Below are positions 10,063 to 21,439 of a stretch of DNA of 64,000 bases, one piece after another. The stretch covers positions 23,126,001 through 23,190,000 of the forward strand of contig OZ231126.1 of assembly GCA_965153355.1 (NCBI GenBank), read 5' to 3'. The notes under the pieces were generated by a model that saw nothing but the letters and a program-made list of their open reading frames with translations, was not told the DNA's origin and made no database searches. The translations under genes were made by a program, and so were the position numbers. The DNA comes from Flaccisagitta enflata (taxonomy: Eukaryota > Chaetognatha > Sagittoidea > Aphragmophora). How positions within the stretch are numbered: position 1 is the stretch's first letter; every line of letters starts with the position of its first letter.

Positions 10063-11580
10063 GGATTGCGCACCGATTGCCCATCAAAATTTTTAGCAGG
10101 GTATAAAATGGTCAAACATTGAGAATTTTAACATTTAATATTTTGAAGAAAAAGAAAACATGAAAGGATCTTGCCCCCATTGTGAAAATAAATATTTTGC
10201 TCGTCTGGACCGCCATATTCGCAGAATTCACGGAAACAATTCATGCATGAAAGCCAAAAGGCCAACACCTTGTGAAATTGCCCTTATTACCCATTTGAAG
10301 ACTTTTGTTTCATGCTAGGAAAAACAGCAAAAATCATGAAGGGCCATTGTATAGAATGCAACAAGTTCTATGTAAAGCTCGACAAACATATCAAATACAA
10401 GCCTTATGAACTAACTCCACACTATGGTGAGCAAATAGATACCATGGATCAAGATCAGCAATCTATCCAATAACAAGATGACTCTCAAGAAATGACTCGC
10501 GGTTCATGGCCATTCTACTTCTAACTTCTAGAAAACTTCTTGCGAAGAAAAGATGCCACTAGATGTGCGAATGAAAGAGAGCCAATTGATATTGATTGGC
10601 AGTCCTATCAATTGGCTAAATTTCTTCAAGAGAGAGGCAGACATCAGGCAGTTAAAAAACAATTCTTTCATTGATGTCTTTGGCACGTATGATCAATTTG
10701 ATGAATAATCTGCATGTCAGCCAACCATCAGTCGAAACTCGTTGGACATGTGATCACATCAGAAGTGCTAAATCTAAAATGGCTCGTTTTCAAAATCTGA
10801 CCATTGAGTGGAGGCAGGTCTGGCTGCAAAGATGGCCAATTTTCCTCAAATGCTGATTGTCGATTTCACAGCATTTCACTATAAGTGGGGTGCTCAACGT
10901 CCGTACATCCACAAGCTCACGGCTGCATGCTACCAAAGTCAGAGTGAAAACAATAAGGATATTGAGGAAGGAAGAGGGAAGAGAAGGAAGGAAGTGAAGG
11001 ATGGAGGCTGGAGATGAAAATGATAGTGAACTGTGGTTAGTGGAGAAAAGGCAACCAGCACAGAAAACAGGCATAGTCAGCTTCATTGATGGAATGTGGT
11101 AGATGACAATGGTCTGGAAACATCAGCAATGATCTGGATTTTGATCAACTTTATCTGTCTCAGCATTCAAATAGACAAACCCTACTCATCAGGGCCACCA
11201 ACGTAATCTGAGAAAATCAGTGATGAAATGTGCAAAGCTTAGCTGACTAATGTGGAAAGAATGAAGATGAGATCCAAGAAGCGGCCTTTGAAACAACATT
11301 TGAATCCTTTGAACAACGATTAGAAGATGTGGTTCGTGAAATCTATCGACAGCGTCAAATGGAAGAAGATGAAAGCCAAGAGGAGGAAAACCCAGAAAAT
11401 GCTAATGGACAAGCAGGAAATGGCCTATGGAAAAGAAAACACAATAAGAAAAAAAGTCATAAGCCCTGCAGAGAGCAGAAAGTTCTTCGACCTTTGACAG
11501 AATTGGAGTTGTATCAATCTCACCTAGCACTTAATAAAACTTTCAAACAAATTTCATTGTTAACTTTTTTGTAACTTTGT
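10063..11580 (+). pseudogene. Zinc-finger element gene, right-arm copy plus unique 3' part
   Basis: Plus-strand copy of the left-arm gene. It holds a first finger (ATG 10160), a second finger unit MKGHCIECNKFYVKLDKHIK at about 10336, then DQDQQSIQ followed at once by a stop, and further stops and frame changes to about 11190. Beyond the arm (11250-11571) an open frame encodes a Glu-rich then Lys-rich stretch ending in HLALNKTFKQISLLTFL and a stop. Several lesions make it a pseudogene. Confidence 0.5.
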
Positions 11581-11861
11581 ACCTTCATTGTCAAGATATA
11601 AGAATTTCATTATTTTTTGTTAACTGTTACTGCAACATAATATGAAATAAATAAGAATTTGTTTAATCCATGCCCTTTTTTTTTTTGCTTTACTCATTTG
11701 TAAATGTAGATAAAACCGATAGCTATGTACTTAACCCAGCAAAGAAGTTCTGTCTGCCCAAAGCAAATTTTATTGCTCTATCAAAAAGGTGTCAAAACTG
11801 GAGAGTCTTTTGTTTTAGTCTTGAAGAACAGGATGCATCGGACTCACAATCTTTTTACGAC

Positions 11862-11863
<2 letters not shown>

Positions 11864-11926
<63 letters not shown>

Positions 11927-11964
11927 ATCTATATACAACATTGAGATCGACAGAGAGAGAGAGA

Positions 11965-12022
<58 letters not shown>
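11864..12022. repeat. Two (GA)n microsatellites
   Basis: GA runs at 11864-11922 and 11952-12022 separated by a 30-bp unique spacer. Confidence 0.95.
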
Positions 12023-12027
<5 letters not shown>

Positions 12028-12039
12028 GAGCAGAGACAG

Positions 12040-12281
12040 AGAGTTAAAGAGTTTGGTAGAAAAAGTAAAAGAGGGAGAAACAAGGCCGGATACACGGCTA
12101 CCCCAGTCGCGTGCGGGTGGGCAGGGGCCATAATTGAGGTCAGTGGAGCATTTGGGCAGGAGCAGTAAGGCCAAAAACCCCATTAACGCCGAAAAAGTAA
12201 AGTGTGACGGACGGACGGACCGACGGACGGACGGAGAGAGAGAGTTAAAGAGTTTGGTAGAAAAAGTAAAAGAGGGAGAAA
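12040..12281 (+). mobile_element. HINE-like element, family A, between 41-bp direct repeats
   Basis: The element runs 12081-12235 (CAAGGCCGGATACACGGCTA, then AGTCGCGTGCGGGTGGGCAG, then GACGGACGGACC) and lacks its hairpin. The flanking 41 bp (from AGAGTTAAAGAGTTTGGTAG) occur at 12040-12080 and again, identical, at 12241-12281. The second copy continues into an A-run where the first has the element. Confidence 0.85.
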
Positions 12282-12469
12282 AAAAAAAACATCCTTTTCC
12301 TCTTCCCCTCTATCAAAACGCAGTGGGAATACCCAGCCAATAGAATGTACCATTGCATTGCCTGGGCATTCCTTCACTGCTAACAATTAAGCAACATTTA
12401 ACCAACAATTAGCTAACATTACGGAATAAGGTCACACAGGTCACGGGAATAAGGTTACATTAAGTAGGT

Positions 12470-12600
12470 CATGGGCAATTAGGGGGTCATTAGGGGCAAT
12501 TAGCGGAGTCATTAGGGTCAATTAGGGGATCATTAAAGGCAATTAAGGGTCATTAACTAGGTCATTAATCTATTAGTTAATGACCTAATTAGGTCACGGG
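12470..12600. repeat. Minisatellite of GGTCATTAGGGGCAATTA units
   Basis: Degenerate ~17-18-bp units. Confidence 0.75.
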
Positions 12601-12636
12601 GTCAACTGTTTCAGGATGCCCCTTTCCCCATCTCTA

Positions 12637-12790
12637 TTGAACATTGCGGAATATTTTGGAGCATTGTGGAACATTTTGGAGCATTATGGAACATTGCGGA
12701 ACATTTTGGAACATTGTGAAGCATTGTGAAAATTGTGTTGTGAAAATTGAGTTGTGGAAATTGTGTTGTGGAAATTGCGTTGTGGAATGT
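12637..12790. repeat. Minisatellite of GGAACATTTTGGAGCATT units
   Basis: Degenerate units that shift to TTGTGTTGTGGAAA. Confidence 0.75.
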
Positions 12791-13735
12791 AAGATAGGAA
12801 AGAAAGGAGGGAGGAAGGAAGAAAGGAAACAGCAGTATGTATGTATGTATGTAAGTATGTAAGTAAGTAAGTAAGTATGTAAGTATGTAAGTAAGTATGT
12901 AAGTATGTAAGTAAGTATGTAAGTATGTAAGTATGTATGTAAGTAAGTATGTATGTAAGTATGTAAGTATGTAGTATGTATGTAAGTATGTAAGTAACTA
13001 TGTATGTATGCATGTAAGTATGTAAGTATGTGATTATGTAAGTATGTAAGTATGTAAGTATGTAAGTATGTAAGTAAGTATGTAAGTATGTAGTAAATAA
13101 GTATGTAGTATGTTAAGTATGTAGTATGAAGTTATGTAAGTATGTAAGTATGTAAGTATGTATGTATGTAAGTATGTATGTATGTATGTATGTAAGTATG
13201 TATGTATGTATGTATGTATGTAAGTATGTAAGTATGTAAGTAAGTATGTAAGTAAGTATGTAAGTAAGTATGTAAGTAAGTATGTATGTAAGTATGTAAA
13301 TATGTAAGTATGTAAGTAAGTTAGTTGGTAAGTATGTAAGTAAGTATGTATGTATGTATGTATGTATGCATGTATGTATGTAAGTATGTAAGTAAGTATG
13401 TATGTAAGTATGTATGTATGTTTGTACGTATGTATGTACGTATGTAAGTATGTATGTATGTACATATGTATGTAAGTAAGTATTACTAAGTAAGTATGTA
13501 TGTAAGTATGTAAGTATGTAAGTATGTAAGTATGTAAGTATGTAAGTAAGTAAGTATGTAAGTATGTAAGTATGTAAGTATGTAGGTAAGTATGTATGTA
13601 AGTATGTAAGTATGTAGTATGTATGTAAGTATGTAAGTAGATATGTAAGTATGTATGTATGTAAGTATGTAAGTAGATATGTAAGTATGTATGTATGTAA
13701 GTATGTAAGTATGTAATTATGTAAGTATGTAAGTA

Positions 13736-14519
13736 CCGGGTGGACATAAAAAAAGTAGTCACTTTATCTCAATAATATAAAGATGATTCTTAATTGCCTA
13801 TTATGTGATCATTCAAAATAAATAAGCCTTTTAATTTGTGTACATGAATATAATATACAAATTCAAATTATGTTTGGTGAATCAAAAAAAATTTTCAGGG
13901 CATTATTGCCTATTTATAACATAAAATGATGATTGATGATTGATAATCACTAGGGTTTTGGAAAGAATTTGTTTTTTTATTAAAAAAAAATTGATGCTTA
14001 TACTTTCCTAAGACCTACTTTTAATCAACTATTGCAATTCAAAAGCAAACTTTTGAGAGAACACTATTTTATACTCAATTTCAAGCAAAATTGTTCAAGT
14101 GGTTCCTAATTCAATTAAGCTTTTAGTCGCTGCCTAAGCAACTCTATAAGAGGGTGTGTCCCTGGGTCTGTCTGTCTGTCTGTCCGTTACGCGAAAATTT
14201 TGATGACGCAAAATTGATTGAAAAACGTATTTCTGACTATCACATCTCCTGCCTGGCGTCAATACAGCCCCCGCCCACTAATATACTGCCCCTGCCCACT
14301 CGCATTACTGCCCCTGCCCACCAGCAGCGACTACGGATTGGTCGTGTATCCAGCCTTGTTTTAAGATAACTTGAAAAATATTGATCTTCATAAAAAATAT
14401 CCATAATGGAACATGATGTGCACGATCATATCTAAATAACTAAAAAAAAGTTTTTACTTGGGAGAAATTTTATAAGTGATATAAAGAAATTAAAAGTTAC
14501 TTTTTTAAAGTCCACCCGT
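13736..14519. mobile_element. TA-site MITE inserted in the GTAT microsatellite
   Basis: Left end TA-CCGGGTGGACATAAAAAAA and inverted right end (complement TA-ACGGGTGGACTTTAAAAAA), flanked by microsatellite on both sides. It contains a nested family D element (14121-14361). Confidence 0.8.
14121..14361 (-). mobile_element. HINE-like element, family D
   Basis: Hairpin region at 14125-14143 (minus strand AGTTGCTTAGGCAGCGACT). The 5' end at 14361 reads AACAAGGCTGGATACACG on the minus strand, with subterminal AGTCGCTGCTGGTGGGCAGG. The AGTCGCTGC of the 5' end is repeated in inverse at the 3' end. Confidence 0.85.
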
Positions 14520-14653
14520 TATGTAAGTATGTAAGTATGTATGTAAGTATGTAAGTATGTAAGTAAGTATGTAAGTATGTAGTAAGTAAGTATGTAGTAT
14601 GTTAAGTATGTAGTATGAAATTATGTAGTTGTCTGTAGTATGAAGTTGTGTAG

Positions 14654-15121
14654 TTTTGTGTAACTTAGCACGCGACTGTTGGCCTGTTGGGCTTGTTTAC
14701 TTCAAAAGTACTATGCTGATTCAATTTTTGGTGTTTCACTTATTTTTGGCCATTTTTGAAAATTTGCACGTAAATCTTATTTGTGGTTTTATATTTTTCA
14801 CTTATACAGTCAGCACTCTAACAAACATGTCTGTAAGGAAATTTACCTCTGAAAATAAAAGATTGCAGAATGTTCAAAACAAAATATTATGTAAGTCCCT
14901 TGAAGTTTGCTAGAATTCTTTTTAGATATAACTCACAAGTTTCCTTTGATAGATTAATGAAATTTAAACCCAACTTCTACTTTGCTCATAGACCCATTTT
15001 CTATTGCTTTTTTGAAAGAAGATTACAAATTTTGCTAATTTTCAGTTTTAGGCGTCTTTTAGGCGTCTAATGAAAATATCAAAATAAACACTGTTTTGAG
15101 AGCAAAAAAGGGATTTTCAGT
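14654..15121. other. No recognised feature
   Basis: AT-rich. Only the word GCACGCGACTG (14668), a possible hairpin-arm remnant, stands out. Confidence 0.4.
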
Positions 15122-15223
15122 ACAAGGTCAGATACATGGCTACCCCAGTGACGTGCAGGTGGGCAGGGGCCACATTTGAGGTCACCAGAGCCTTTGGGCA
15201 GGAGCAGTGAGGTCAAAGAATTA

Positions 15224-17434
15224 AACAAGTGACGCAAGGTCACAAGATCATTGAGGATGGGTGGGCAGTAGCATGGGGGATCATGGCAAAAAATGGTCAG
15301 AGCCTTTATGTTCAGGAGATGTGCGCACCATTTCATGGTATAATGCACCAAAAATAATTTGGAGGTCGTCCGATGTTTGAAAGATGGCGCCGTCACCCCC
15401 CCCCCCCGAGTAAATTGGTGGTGGTGGTACAAATTTTGTTGTTTAAGGTCATTTTGACCTCAAAATTGGGCCACTTTGCCTTAAGAAAATGACAATAAAT
15501 CCATGAGATTATAAAAGTAGAGCTCAAGAGCTAACCAGTGGTGCAATCTGCATGTTTATATCGTAACCGGCTAAACCAGCCTACCACCCAACCATCCTAC
15601 CAGCCTGAAAGTGAAAAATGTGCATAATTATGTCGTTTTTCAACCGATTTGGTTAAAACTTGGTATGTGGTCTCTGACTGGAAGGACTCCACATATGAAT
15701 TCGATTTATAAAGATTTTAGCATGCTAACCATCCAAACCAGCCTACCACCCAACCAGTCTATCAGCCTAAAAGTGAAAAACGTGCATGACTTCAGCATTT
15801 TTCAATTGACATGGTTGAAAATTGGTATGTAGTCTCTGAATGGAAGGACTCAACATATGAATTTGATTCATAAAGATTTTAACATGCTAACCGGCCAAAC
15901 CAGACCACCACCCAACCAGCCTACCAGCCTAAAAGTGAAAAACATGCATAACTTTGTTATTTTTCAATTGATTTTGGTTGAAACTTAGTATAAAGTCTCA
16001 AAATGGAAAGACTCATCATATGTGTTAGATTTGTTAAGATTTTAGCATGCTTACCGACCAAATCGGCCTACCACCTAATCAGCCTACCAGCCTAAAAATG
16101 AAAAACCTGCATAACTTAAGCATTTTCAACAAATTTGGTTGAGACTTGGTATGTAGTCTCTAGATGGAAGGACTCAACATATGAATTTGATTTAAAAAGA
16201 TTCTAGCATGCTAACCCGCCTACCACCCAACCAACCTACCACCTTGTTCAAATTATGCACATTTATCACTTTGAAGGTGGTAGGTTGGTTGAGTGGTAGG
16301 CCGGTTAGCATGCTTAAATCTTTTTAAATCAAATTCATATATTGATTTCTTCTTTATAGAGAGCACATACCAAGTTTCAACCAAATTGGTTGAAAAATGC
16401 CAAAGTTATGCTCGTTTTTCACTTGTAGGCTTGTTGGGTGGTAAACCGGTTTGATCAGTTAGCATGCGAAAATCTTAACAAATCAAATACATATGTTGAG
16501 TCCTTCCATTTCAAGACTTTATACTAAGTTTCAACCAAATCAATTGAAAAATTACAAAGTTATGCACGTTTTTCACTGTTAGGCTGGTAGACTGATTGTG
16601 TGGTAGTCCAATTTGGCCGGTTAGTATGCTAAAATCTTTATAAATCAAATTCTTATGTTGAGTCCTTCCATTCAGAGACTACATACCAAGTTTCAAGCAA
16701 ATCAATAGAAAAATGCCAAAGTTATACACATTTTTCACTTTTAGGCTGGTAGGCTGGTTGGGTGTTAGGCTGGCTTGGCCGGTTAACATGTTAAAATCTT
16801 TATAAATCATATTCATATGTTGAGTCCCTCCATTCAGAGACCACATACCAAGTTTCAACCAAATCGTTTAAAAAATGCCAAAGTTATGCATGTTTTTCAC
16901 TTTTAGACTGGTAGGCTGGTTGGGTGGTGGGCTGGTTTGGCCGGTTTTGATAAAAACATGCAGATTGCACCACTGGTTAGCTCTTGAGCTCTAGTTTTAT
17001 AATCTCATAGATTTTTTGTCATTTTTCTAAGGCAAAGTGGCCCAATTATGAGGGGAAGATGATCTTAAACAACAAGATTTATACCACTTTACTCAGGGGG
17101 GGGGGGGGGTGGCGGCGCCATCTTCCCGACATCGGGCGACCTCCAAATTTTTTTTGGTGCATTATACCATGAAATGGTGCGCACATCTCCTGAACATAAA
17201 GGCTCCAACCATTTTTTGCCATGAACCCCCGTGCTAGTGGGCAAGGGGTAGCCAATCCTCATCCACACCCAACGCCCCTCTTAACCCCCTTTCAACGCAG
17301 TCACTTACACAAAAAGCTTCTACAACACTCGTTTCCCCACTTTTCGACTCACACTCAAGGACCGTTGGACCAATGGACGGGCTGATGGCCCAATGGGCGG
17401 ACAAAGCCTCTTCTAAAGTTGCATGTCTGCAACT
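15224..17434 (+). mobile_element. HINE-like element, family C, split by a foldback element
   Basis: 5' part AACAAGTGACGCAAGGTCAC to GGGTGGGCA at 15224-15267. The 3' part, at 17244-17434, continues AGGGGTAGCCAATCCTCATC and ends in the perfect hairpin AGTTGCATGTCTGCAACT (17417-17434). The two halves join in register with intact C copies at 36.7 kb. Confidence 0.8.
15268..17236. mobile_element. 2-kb foldback element with ~160-bp internal repeats
   Basis: The left arm runs from GTAGCATGGGGGATCATGGC and the right arm ends GCCATGAACCCCCGTGCTA. They are inverted copies over nearly 1 kb each (for example GAGCTCAAGAGCTAACCAGT near 15520 against its complement near 16975), with the turn at about 16245-16273. 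Each arm has four ~160-bp tandem units (CTACCACCCAACCAGCCTAC ... GCATGCTAACC). The flanking 7-bp repeat is GTGGGCA at 15261-15267 and 17237-17243. Confidence 0.9.
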
Positions 17435-17490
17435 ATAAACAAGAAAAATGTGACTGACTGAGAGACCAACCAATCAACCAGCTGATGTTT

Positions 17491-18598
17491 TTGATTTTAT
17501 TGGCCAATGATTGACTAACATATACTACAACTTTTTAAGGACCCCTCTGAAAAAAAATTGGGACGGGTGTTTTTTTTTTTTTTTTTTTTTTGTTTTTCGT
17601 TTTTTTTTTTTTTTTTTTTGGTTTTGAGATATTTTCAAATTTGCTACAAATTTACAAATGCATGTATTGACAAAAAATACAGTTCATTCTGCAATGGTCT
17701 CTTTTCTTCTTTTTCTTCTTCTTTTTTCTTTTTTGCAATCTTCTCGTTTCTTGTCCCAATATCTGTTACCTTTTACTCGCAAGCGGACCGGTGACTTTTT
17801 GCGTTGCTGTGCTGGTTGGTGGCTTGGTGCTGTTGTTGTTGATCTATCAGTGAGCTAGTTAGCGGCTTTATCATCCGATTCTTAACAAACGTTATCTTCT
17901 ATGGATTGAAGAAGCGGCAAATTTTGATGCAAGGAGTTAAATATTCTTGATCAAGAGTTAATGGCATTGTTTCTAAATGAGAGAGGGATCAGTTAAAAAG
18001 GAACAAGATACTAATAATAGGGCTGTACAATAAAATCACGTGCGCCCTCGAATCTCTGTAAGGCGGTGTGTTAGTCTGAAGGTCCATAAGACCATCACGC
18101 AAGTCAACACCCAACAATTATGCGGAAAAACATAGCACCCGCGATAGTTAATTCTAACTAGCCAGTAAAATAGTCAAAATTATCAAAATCCTGACAGTTA
18201 ACTCCAGGACAACAGCTAGTTAAACCAGGGAAAATGAGTAAAAATCACCAATTTTTCCTCAAATACGGAAACTTAAAAAGTACTGCAAGAAAGAGAAAAT
18301 CTATCATGAAAATACTTATTTTTAAAAGCATTGCTTGAAAGAAAAAATCATTCTACCAAAACGTTGCCATCGAGTAAATGAAAATTTTGACTATCATATC
18401 AATTTACAAGCGGAAATGACAAGTAGCTATTGACTAGTTGATCATGGGTAGGCACTGGGAGAATTGTGTTACGCAACTAATAACTAGTATGCTGAATGAA
18501 AAAAAGCCAAAATGCCAAAAGATATACTTCACTGACAAATATTTACATAAAAACTAAAAAGCTCATAGCTATGATGAGACGCTTCATAAAAAAAAAAA
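17491..18598. other. No gene seen; poly-T tracts
   Basis: Long T-runs at about 17568-17620. The rest is AT-rich and unrecognised. Confidence 0.5.
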
Positions 18599-18599
18599 A

Positions 18600-18690
18600 G
18601 AAGTTACACGGGGTCACAATATCGGTACGGACGGGTGGGCAGGGGCATCCAACCCCCGTCCACAACCCATGCCCCCCCACCAACACATAT
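18600..18690 (+). mobile_element. HINE-like element, family C, 5' fragment
   Basis: AAGTTACACGGGGTCACAAT, CGGACGGGTGGGCAGGGGCA, then CCAACCCCCGTCCAC; no 3' end. Confidence 0.75.
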
Positions 18691-18994
18691 ACGACGTCAA
18701 ATCTGCCAGGGAAAAATTAACTGCTTCACCCCACTTTTGCATCAATAATGGACTAATCATCCATCCACAAATGGTTTCATTGCTCAAGTTGTCACTGGAT
18801 ACACTTGTTATGCCTGTCTGTTTCAGATTTTACGCTTTCAGTTGCCTTTTGATAAGCAATTCTCACGGCAAACGGCAAGAAACTGAAGATTTTTGGTAAA
18901 ATTTCGTTGACATTTTTTTCTATTTTCTGAGGTCGAAATTATAAGGAAGCCACAACCAAAAAAAATTTTGCATTTTCAAAAACATAGTCTCTCT

Positions 18995-19305
18995 AAAAAG
19001 GATTTGGGAAGAGAACTATGTTCTTTGTTTTTTCATTTTTTCATTGTCTATGCAAACTTATAATTTCGACCAACCCCCTGTCAGTGACAAAAAAGAAATT
19101 TGTCTAAATTTTCACTAAATCTTCCTCAATAACATAGGCGAAATCTTAGTCTCTTGCTGAATGGATGCAAAATATGCTTTCAAATATCATGCATGTCTTA
19201 TCTCAATCATTTTTATTCACTTGATTTTCTATTTTCACTCATTTATGTTTTCTATTTTGACCCATTTTGATACCCTAAATGTTGGCTTCGTGGGCACGCT
19301 TTCAT
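18995..19305 (+). repeat. Dispersed repeat H, copy 2
   Basis: Inverse counterpart of 4752-5062, ending ATGTTGGCTTCGTGGGCACG. It adjoins an E element on the right. Confidence 0.65.
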
Positions 19306-19311
19306 TCCCAG

Positions 19312-19580
19312 ACAGGTCGCCTAAGGGCGATATATCGTCAGCGATACCCGTTGCCCTGCTCTGCATGATAGTGAAATGGATCGAGAGGAAGCAGGACAGC
19401 GGCCCCAAAGGGGACGAAGTCCAGTAGAACACAAGGGACTTTCGTTCGTTTGTTCGTTCGTTTGTCCGTCTGTCCGTTCCCCCCAGGCCCTCTCAGGCCT
19501 TAAATCTACCCTCCCAGGCCTGAAATCTAACCTTTCAGGCCTGAAATTTACCCTCTCAGGCCTCGAGAGGGCAGATTTGA
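19312..19580 (+). mobile_element. Foldback element family E, copy 2 (left half)
   Basis: Terminal CAGGTCGCCTAAGGGCGATA, CAGCGATACCCGTTGCCCTG, then CAGCGGCCCCAAAGGGGACG and CCTCTCAGGCCTTAAATC repeats; truncated at about 19580. Confidence 0.75.
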
Positions 19581-19589
19581 TGAACTTTT

Positions 19590-19865
19590 TAATCCTTTGA
19601 TATACAGACTTGGGATTGGTCTAGAATGAAAGATAATTCAAAAATCTTCAAAATTACTTTGTTTGATAATCGCCCATGAGATTATTTTAAGCCATTTCAT
19701 TAGATACAGAAATGATACAATAGTTTTCCAAATTAGTATTTTATCATGTGGTCTAAATAGTGGTTGACTGTGACAGACTGCAACTTTTAAACGGTTTGAG
19801 ATACAGACATGGGATTGGTCTCGAATGATGGAAAATTCAAAAATCTTCAAAATCATTTTAATGGA
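19590..19865 (+). repeat. Two copies of dispersed motif J
   Basis: ACAGACTTGGGATTGGTCTA (19605) and ACAGACATGGGATTGGTCTC (19802), each followed by AATTCAAAAATCTTCAAAAT. The same word cluster recurs inside the 7704-8484 element and at 37.6, 58.7 and 59.8 kb. Confidence 0.65.
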
Positions 19866-19964
19866 GAACAGTTTTAACAATTTTTTTTCAGTCATTTCTA
19901 TCAACCATTGATGAGGTGTGTTTTTTTTCGCGTAGTATCATTATTGTTGAAATAGCTCTCGATA

Positions 19965-20557
19965 TCACATGAGTACCTCATAATCAGGAAGCTCTACCCT
20001 GTCGTCAGAACCCGGCCTATTCACAAAACGCACGATGGTCGATTTGATTTTTTCTTTGTTTCTTCGATAAGTCACCCCAGTGACGACTATGAGTAAAAGG
20101 ACAATGGCACTAATGAATCCCAGCAGATTCCTTGGGAAAGAATCTAAGGGAGCGCAACTGTAATCATATTTGGTATAATTTTCCCCCTGTTTTTCCTGCA
20201 TCGGAACAATATTTCCATTACTGCACCAGACGTGTATTGTTTTTAGGCCCTCTATCATTTCATATCCACTTTTGCAACTTTTTTTTGCATTTTGATTCTA
20301 TTTCGTTGACCCTCTCGCATTTCCACGCAACGTTGGCATCCACATCCGTAGGTGGACACGGAGTGCGGATCGCACATCTGTGTTCCTCACGCCATTTTCC
20401 AGTTTTGTCGCATTGGAAGACAGACTTTGCATTCGATCCTTCGAGACATGGTCGAGAACACTCAGCGTTGAAGTGATAACCTGAACAGTTCCAAAAGGGA
20501 CTGGTTCCGTTTTCTTTTCTACCGGCATTGAGATCTGAGCATGAAATTGATGAAGAG
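19965..20557 (-). CDS. CCP/sushi receptor, last exon with membrane anchor (frameshifted)
   Basis: The acceptor TTTTCTTTTCCCCCAG precedes base 20557. The entry phase (one base completing AG+C) equals the exit phase of the exon at 23971-24146. The first part reads cysteine-rich CCP-like sequence (SCSDLNAG..., WNCSGYHFNAEC, CDKTGKWREEHRC). At an A8 homopolymer (complement at 20279-20286) the frame shifts by one base, and the CCP continues as SCKSGYEMIEG in the next frame. Then come CAPL, a hydrophobic helix LLGFISAIVLLLIVVTGVTY, basic RRNKEK and a short tail ending DYEVLM (a YxxPhi-like signal) and stop at 19965. Type I membrane protein by inference. Exon length 593 nt confirms the extra base. 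Confidence 0.75.
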
Positions 20558-20937
20558 CTGGGGGAAAAGAAAAAAAAACAAGTCGTTATTTTCTAATGAT
20601 TTCCAGAAACAAAGGATTTCGTGTTAAACAACCAGGTAATTCGCTCCGTGCTTTGAATCGTTACAACACTTGTGTTATCCAAAATGTTGTAACTGTTGGT
20701 ATGCCTGTGTTACATAACAACTTAAAAATGCCTTAATGACACCCTTGGGGGTTTCATGAAGTGTGTTTATGGGCGTTACGAAACGCAGGCATACCAGCTG
20801 TTACGTAAAGTCTGTAAATTGGCCTAATAAAAGGGTCCTAAGGATACCATGATGGAAGCTAGACTTACACATCCATTGCTTGATTTATTATTTAGTCAAT
20901 CATAGATACACGCCATCATATCATAAATGGCAATTTT

Positions 20938-21262
20938 AGCTGTGTCAACACACTGTTTATTGGCTGTGTCAACACCACTACTTATGGTTGTATTAACACT
21001 TGGTCATCTTAAAACCTCTTTGGAATTGTGTCAATACACCAATTTTTGTAAGTGTCAACACGCCCATTTTTGTAAGTGTCAACATGCCCATTTTTGTAAG
21101 CGTCAACACAACCGTTTTTGTAAGTGGCAACACACCCATTTTTCCTTGTGTCAACACATTCATTTGTAGTTGCTTCATCGACTACAATTTTGATTGTGTT
21201 GAAGCGCCCTTTCTTACTAGTGTCAACAGGCCCCATTTCAGTAGTGTCAACATGCTCTTTTT
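20938..21262. repeat. Minisatellite of GTGTCAACACGCCCATTTTT units
   Basis: About a dozen ~24-bp units (TTTTTGTAAGTGTCAACA), degenerate at both edges. Confidence 0.85.
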
Positions 21263-21439
21263 GGGCAGCTGCTTCAAACCTGGTCTTTCAGACCTCAAAC
21301 CAGCCATCTAAGCCCCTATTTTATGCCTCATGTCAGCCCTCTCAAGCTTCCAATTGGCATTCTCAGGCCTTACATCAGCCTTCTTAGACCTCAGTTTAGG
21401 CTCTTGAAGGCCTTCAGTCAGCCCTCTATAGCATCTCAT

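Larger units (their letters stand above)
6870..11195. repeat. 4.3-kb palindrome: inverted arms around a tandem array
   Basis: The right arm (10063-11195) is the reverse complement of the left arm (6870-8857) through most of its length. Examples are GCGCAATCCAAGG at 8845 against CCTTGGATTGCGC at 10059, and GGTCCAGACGAGCAAAATAT at 8711 against its complement at about 10190. The left arm is longer only because a 781-bp element is inserted in it. Arm divergence (substitutions and small indels) shows the inversion is not recent. Confidence 0.9.
12834..14650. repeat. (GTAT/GTAA)n microsatellite, about 1 kb, interrupted
   Basis: GTATGTAAGTAAGTATGTAA-type tetranucleotide run at 12834-13735 that resumes at 14520-14650 after a 784-bp insertion. 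Confidence 0.95.
15122..17490 (+). mobile_element. Family A element split by a nested C element
   Basis: The 5' half (ACAAGGTCAGATACATGGCT to GTGAGGTCAAAGAATT) is at 15122-15223. A plausible 3' remainder with GACTGACTGAGAGACCAACC begins after 17434. The sequence between is a family C element that is itself split. Confidence 0.6.
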
